Source of the DNA: Lutraria lutraria | Taxonomy: Eukaryota > Mollusca > Bivalvia > Venerida > Mactridae | DNA: 64,000 bases | Direction: 5' to 3' | NCBI GenBank assembly: GCA_964023205.1 | Contig: OZ026833.1 | Coordinates: forward strand, 43,617,137-43,681,136 | Shown here: in pieces, positions 59,121 through 64,000 of the stretch | Numbering within the stretch: position 1 is the stretch's first letter | Layout of the letters: each line of letters starts with the position of its first letter | Notes under the pieces: generated by a model | The model's database searches: none | Told to the model about the DNA's origin: nothing | The model's input: only the letters and a program-made list of their open reading frames with translations | Position numbers and translations under genes: made by a program

Positions 59121-60538
59121 GGCGAGAGATAAATAATAAGTTAGTCTAACGAATCGCACCCTTCATGCACGAATTATTTACTCGTAAACATTGCTTTCGG
59201 GTGGTGTAGCGCGTTTGTTCGAGATCGTGTGAATGAATCGGATTTTAGACGCTTTTTGCTAAAAGAAAACGTATATAAAATAATTACCGTTCATATGAAT
59301 TGATGGAAATTATGTTTTTTATGTTTGACATTGTATGGCAATACGATAGGCACTAAAATTATTGATACAATGACATTTGTACAAATTATGGGCAAATTTG
59401 TTGCGTGTGTCAGCTGAAGGCTGAGTTTGGAGTAAAAACCTTTGTTTCTAAACATATGTTTAAACACTTTTTTTCGAAATTTGTTTGTGTGTCTGTCCCC
59501 TATGCATAAAACCTGAATAAGCATCGTATAACAGCAACCAGCATATATATAGACAGACAAGAATCATGTAATGGCACAATAACATACAATCACAAACACG
59601 TATTGCATAAGAACAGGACGTATATTGCACAATAATTTATTGCATATTCACAGCACATAAATGTTTTGCCCATGTTTAAGACAGCAAACTGAAACCATAT
59701 AACGCCAAGTGAACACAGCTTAAAACATGCGGTTATCAAATAAGGAGAAATGGTCAATGCATACTGAAACCGCAACTAAATGTTATAAAAATGACTATAA
59801 AACTCGTAAAGTGAATTGTTGGCATCATGCAATGACATACCAGTATTCGTGCTGTATAACGACGACTAGTCATCGTATAATGAATATTGAACTGGGTATA
59901 TTTATGTTGCACATGAATTTGTGATGTATTCACGACATAATTGTGAAGATTTTGCTTAAAATGTTCATGCAGCTACAGAGTTCCATAAGACGCTTTTAAA
60001 TGCAGTGTCCTGTGATGATTCATCTAATTTAGCAGACATTTGTGTTATTGGGCCAGTTGCGTTAACTATGACACGAAAAGGAGTGGAAGTTGTTCTGTTT
60101 CAAAAACGTCTGTGAATAAAAACTATATTTATCCATTTCGTATAAAAAGGCATAGTTGATTTGCAGTTTTGTCTTATTTGTACAATTTTAAATGGTTTCT
60201 TATACACATGTATCGATAGATCGGGGGCGTATTGTTTTTAGTCACTTTCGTTTGTCTGTATGTTTGTTTGTACCAAACTTGATCTATAAAATCAAACACC
60301 TATAATAATCAAACTTCATATGTTGGTTTCTGTTTCTTATATTTTTCTCTCAGTACTTCTGGAAATGTTGCTAAGTTAATTAAATATATGAACATGCATT
60401 ATGTGCCATGTTGAACTACTTTCCCTGCTTGAAATTTATGAAAGAAAAAAACACATCAACTGGTACATATTAGTAAATTGTGTGATACCCGTTTTATGAA
60501 TGTGTAAATTGTTTAACAATGAAGTACTTAATACACCC
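59121..60538. other. intergenic, nothing recognised
   Basis: AT-rich; short frames at 59291-59560, 59590-59775 and 59727-59924 have no domain features. Confidence 0.4.
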
Positions 60539-60617
60539 AAAGCACTGAGATTGCTATAAGGAACGAAGTTTAAATGTGTTAGATAAAACCATCCATAGAA
60601 ATATAAAGGCCTGTATC
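60539..60617 (+). repeat. dispersed repeat, copy 2 of 2
   Basis: AAAGCACTGAGATTGCTATA through GTTAGATAAAACCATCCATA to AAAGGCCTGTATCAG; partner of 50369-50443. Confidence 0.75.
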
Positions 60618-60636
60618 AGTCAAGAATTTAATGAAC

Positions 60637-60994
60637 AGTTCACAAAATGTTCATGAGCTTATTCCTTAATATTCTATAAATATATTCATGACATACAAAT
60701 TGAACACTTGGTTCATGAACTTTTCCCAACGAAGTTCATGAACAGATGCTACTTATGATGAACAGTTACTCATAGTTCATGAACTCCAGTTGATGAACAG
60801 CCCGTGAAACATAGATTCATGAACTATCGATGAATCATCTTGACAAAACTTGATGCATTTTCATGAAACTTTCATGAATTGATCACGAACTGTTGATGTT
60901 CAATGGAGTTCAGTTGATGAACAATTCGGTACATTTAAATTCATGAAGTATTAATGAATTATTTTGATGAACATCAGTTCATGAAAATACACAC
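60637..60994. repeat. cluster of GTTCATGAAC-type palindromes
   Basis: TTCATGAA/GTTCATGAAC and half words (GATGAACAG, TTCATGAAC) occur more than a dozen times in about 355 bp: GGTTCATGAACTTTTCCC, AAGTTCATGAACAGATGC, TAGTTCATGAACTCCAGT, GATTCATGAACTATCG, CAGTTCATGAAAAT. Spacing is irregular and spacers are not conserved. Confidence 0.85.
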
Positions 60995-61099
60995 TTGACA
61001 TGCCTAGGATAATAAGTCATGGATGGTTTAACTCATGTATTGACCTTGATATTGACAAATAAGACAATATTAGCTGTAAAATATTAAGACTTTATTTTG

Positions 61100-61385
61100 T
61101 AATATTTTATCATTATTGTTAAGAGTACAAATATATATTCGACTTTATCTCTGACATCATATAGAAAAGAAAGTACGTTTAATTCCAAATTAGACGTTTG
61201 ATAAAAGATTTCATATGTAAGCGTTATCTCATAGATCATTATGATTATGTTAGTTCATGTAAATTGGACTAATTCACAAATTAACTTTATGTTTGTTATT
61301 GTTTGATTAAACTATCAGGATTATAACTTATCAATTCACAAACCTACTTCATGTTACAGTTTGATTAAATCATATTTGTTATTCT
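61100..61385 (+). repeat. second isolated relic of the 25-40 kb satellite
   Basis: ATATATATTCGACTTTATCT, CCAAATTAGACGTTTGATAA, TTTCATATGTAAGCGTTATC and CATTATGATTATGTTAGTTC follow the satellite subunit order, and CTTATCAATTCACAAACCTA matches its end. Closer in order to 42400-42640 than to the array. Confidence 0.6.
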
Positions 61386-64000
61386 GAGCACTTCATACGT
61401 TTATTTTCTTTAATAAACAAAAAAAATATTTATCTGTCCGTATGTACATTGACAAAATGTTAACTATCAGAGAAATACACGTGATATATTATTTGAAATT
61501 CAGGAAGCTGAATAAGAAATAGTAAGACAGCTGTCTTCATTCAATTATCATCGAAATAGTTTTCACAATTCTTCTGGATGTACATTATTATTTCAGTATT
61601 TTTAAAAAATATATTGTTCGTTTCTTTAATTAATGATTATATCAACTGTCATAAAAAACATAAAAATCTTATATAACGCCATGGTTATCTATACAGTTAT
61701 TGTTTAGTTAACTGCTTGTGTATTTATTATATTTTAGATCATAAGCTGTGTTTGCATATTTTGTTCTATTTAGATTATGTTTATTTTTTTTAGTTTGCAC
61801 AGCAGGTGTAAATGCTAGTTCTGGATGGATCAAAATTCGAGTATCTTTCTATTTAAAAGTCATACACGACGTACACAGATTAATTTATCGATTTTTTACT
61901 CATTTTAAGGCTTTAGGCACAATGAACGACCCATTGCGACAAATAAATCATATTGTACATTGCATGCATTTTTGAGAACTTGTATCATTAGAAAAAAAGA
62001 AAATAAGTTCTCATGCTGTATAACACCATGAAAACATTGAATACTCGTTAACCGATTTCTGGATTTTAAAATGTGACAATTTCATTTGGATTATATCAAT
62101 ATTTTTTCAATAAATGCATTCACATCTTTTGCTCACTGCAGGGGAATTTTTCTGTCATATATCATGCTATTGATATACATACACAGATAAATATCAGCTA
62201 TTAAGTAGACGTCACTAGAAAGTCGAACCGAAACCTGTTCGATCTTACCTTTGAGGTAATTTTTACAGAAAACTATAGACATCAGATAATTAAAATTACA
62301 TCATGATGAAGCTCAATGCATGTTTAATCGATGTCGGTTATATTATTTTTTTAGTTTAGGTAAGTATTTTTTCTCCAATCGAACTCCAAAGGTTAGGATA
62401 TGTATATATGTGGTTTTTTTATCAACATAAAGTAGAACCATCAAATGAGCTAAAGGGATACAATCCAATAGTTGGTACCTAGTTAATCAGTATGATCGAA
62501 GGAAGACTACTTATAGACATTGTCCAAACTTTAACCATATGGGAACCGCAATATTCGTTGTTTGTGATTTCTAGTAACAACCTTATGTACAACTCTAACA
62601 ATCTTCATAATACTTGATGATAATTGATAATGACAATTGCTGCTAGAAAAATGATTATGCTATAATCATAGTGATTAAAACGAAACAAAATATTATACAA
62701 TATATTCCTTTATTGATATATCGTGTAAGTACAGAGAAATTACTGTTTACTAAAATAATCCATAAAAAAGCATTTAGGCATCATCGTACACAATAGTATA
62801 GGGTATTCAGTGACACCTAATATTCTCGCACAACTCGAAATCATCCAACACACCTGAATACCCTCACGGCATCTACAAATTAGTTATATGGTACGAATAT
62901 TGTCTCTAATGTGAAGAGACAACCCACTATAATATTAATTTTATATTATTGAGAGTGTTGCTTGATCTAGCTCAATACCTAAATGATCTTGTACCGAAAA
63001 CGTTATATATGGATCATAAACATTTTCCACCGAAAACAAAATATGGATGATGAACATTTTCCTTCTCCAAGTTGTATGTATGAACTCTGTTAAAATAGAT
63101 GATTAGACAAAGGTTGTCAATCAGTAAGTTGACAGAGTGTGTTTACGCCTCATTTCCACATGATTGGGTGACAAATCTGTCTGATGTATCCCATATATAT
63201 AACACTCTTAATTTACACAACCTATTGACGTTGTGAGTACTTGTGGCGCATTATTTTGTAACGTCAACTCTGGCGTATTTATTATGTGACGTCATAGAAA
63301 ACATTTCATAAGAATATTTATGTACTGATTTATGTAGTTGATTAAGACTATCCGTTTTTTTATATAATTATGCAAAAGCCAAAATGAAATAAAAGGAGTA
63401 TAATACTGAGAAGTTCTTATAATATTGTATCCATCCGGATACTCTACAGAGATATAATGTTCTCATTTTTATGCAAGTAAATGATTATATGATGTATAAT
63501 GGTATAGTAAGTAAGCTAGTCATGTTTATAAATGTAAATTGATTAATTCAGAAATAATCGGTATAAGATCGATTTGTGGAATCAGCAGTTTAACGTGATA
63601 TCATCTCAGAACATTATGAGACACATACATGCATACAGTTGTACTAATCTTTTCTTTGTAATCTAATTAATGCGATTTTCTAGAATCATGCGTACATGTT
63701 GATTATAATTGTTTGTATATATAACTTTCCTAATACTTTTACATCATCATGTTTTAGTAAAATCAGATTTAAGGTCGATTTCGCTGAAAATTATATACAT
63801 TGTAATTTGTAAATTGAAAAGTAAAATACTGCCTAACAGTATCTATTTTGTTGCTCATGATATTATCTTAGATGAAAGTCGTGTAACATATTTAAGACGA
63901 ACCGGGCGACTATGTCCTAAGATATGATATTTTTTATCAGCTTTCAACAGTAACGAATTTAAAACATTGACCAAAGACAATTCTCATATACATATATCAA
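61386..64000. other. AT-rich intergenic, nothing recognised
   Basis: Short frames at 61748-61975 and 63709-63927 lack domains and splice context. No RNA gene or clear repeat was seen in this last 2.6 kb. Confidence 0.4.

Noticed and set aside
61748..63927. Short plus-strand frames near the right end
   Set aside because: Hydrophobic, AT-rich translations without domains, start context or splice partners.

Overview
This window is metazoan nuclear DNA, most likely from a mollusc and probably a bivalve. It is AT-rich and intron-bearing. It carries tRNA-derived SINEs, Penelope-like and non-LTR retroelements, dispersed repeats of a type I associate with bivalve genomes, and one multi-exon NLR-type gene. 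The taxon is inferred from family resemblance; no species is claimed.

Layout. 1-1530: two minisatellites (4 x 38 bp and exactly 15 x 56 bp). 1742-1971: a tRNA-derived SINE. 2476-2600: a small hairpin (MITE-like) element. 2640-4500: a decayed L2/CR1-like LINE. 5497-6524: a mariner-like relic with long terminal inverted repeats, continuing directly into a 1.9 kb minisatellite (33-bp unit, to about 8450). 8600-11270: a broken Penelope-like element (PLE#1), split by about 1.1 kb containing a cluster of the palindrome TTTGCCATGGCAAA. 11885-24573, minus strand: the one convincing host gene. Five exons encode a 2A-like N-terminal leader, a HEPN (DZIP3-like) domain, a charged probably coiled-coil segment, a NACHT ATPase and a leucine-rich C-terminal region. 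A second Penelope-like element (PLE#2, 12435-15967, with hammerhead ribozymes in both pseudo-LTRs) sits inside the leucine-rich coding exon. The target site can be read as an 8-bp duplication (one mismatch), and removing the element restores one reading frame. The introns carry three copies of a dispersed repeat and a tRNA-like SINE.

25185-40560: a 15-kb satellite array directly upstream of the NLR gene. It is nested: three diverged subunits of about 390 bp form a monomer of about 1160 bp, and three monomer types form a 3481-bp higher-order repeat present about 3.2 times at near identity. Its right edge decays gradually. Relics of the same satellite lie at 42.4 and 61.1 kb.

40560-64000 holds no intact gene that I can see. 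It contains SINEs, two tRNA-Ala(UGC)-like repeats 270 bp apart, microsatellites, a decayed copy of a conserved uncharacterised metazoan gene (49.7-51.4 kb), a 5'-truncated LINE with a perfect 15-bp target-site duplication (53161-55052), a LINE endonuclease fragment bearing a foldback element (58.1-59.1 kb), a 34-bp perfect palindrome, and two further clusters of palindromic words (around 55.2 and 60.8 kb).

How the parts relate: the NLR is a probable intracellular innate immune sensor. HEPN domains are often RNA-acting, and NACHT-LRR is the usual oligomerising sensor core. In this haplotype it appears broken by a retroelement. Everything else is repeat biology: retroelements, DNA transposons, satellites and minisatellites.
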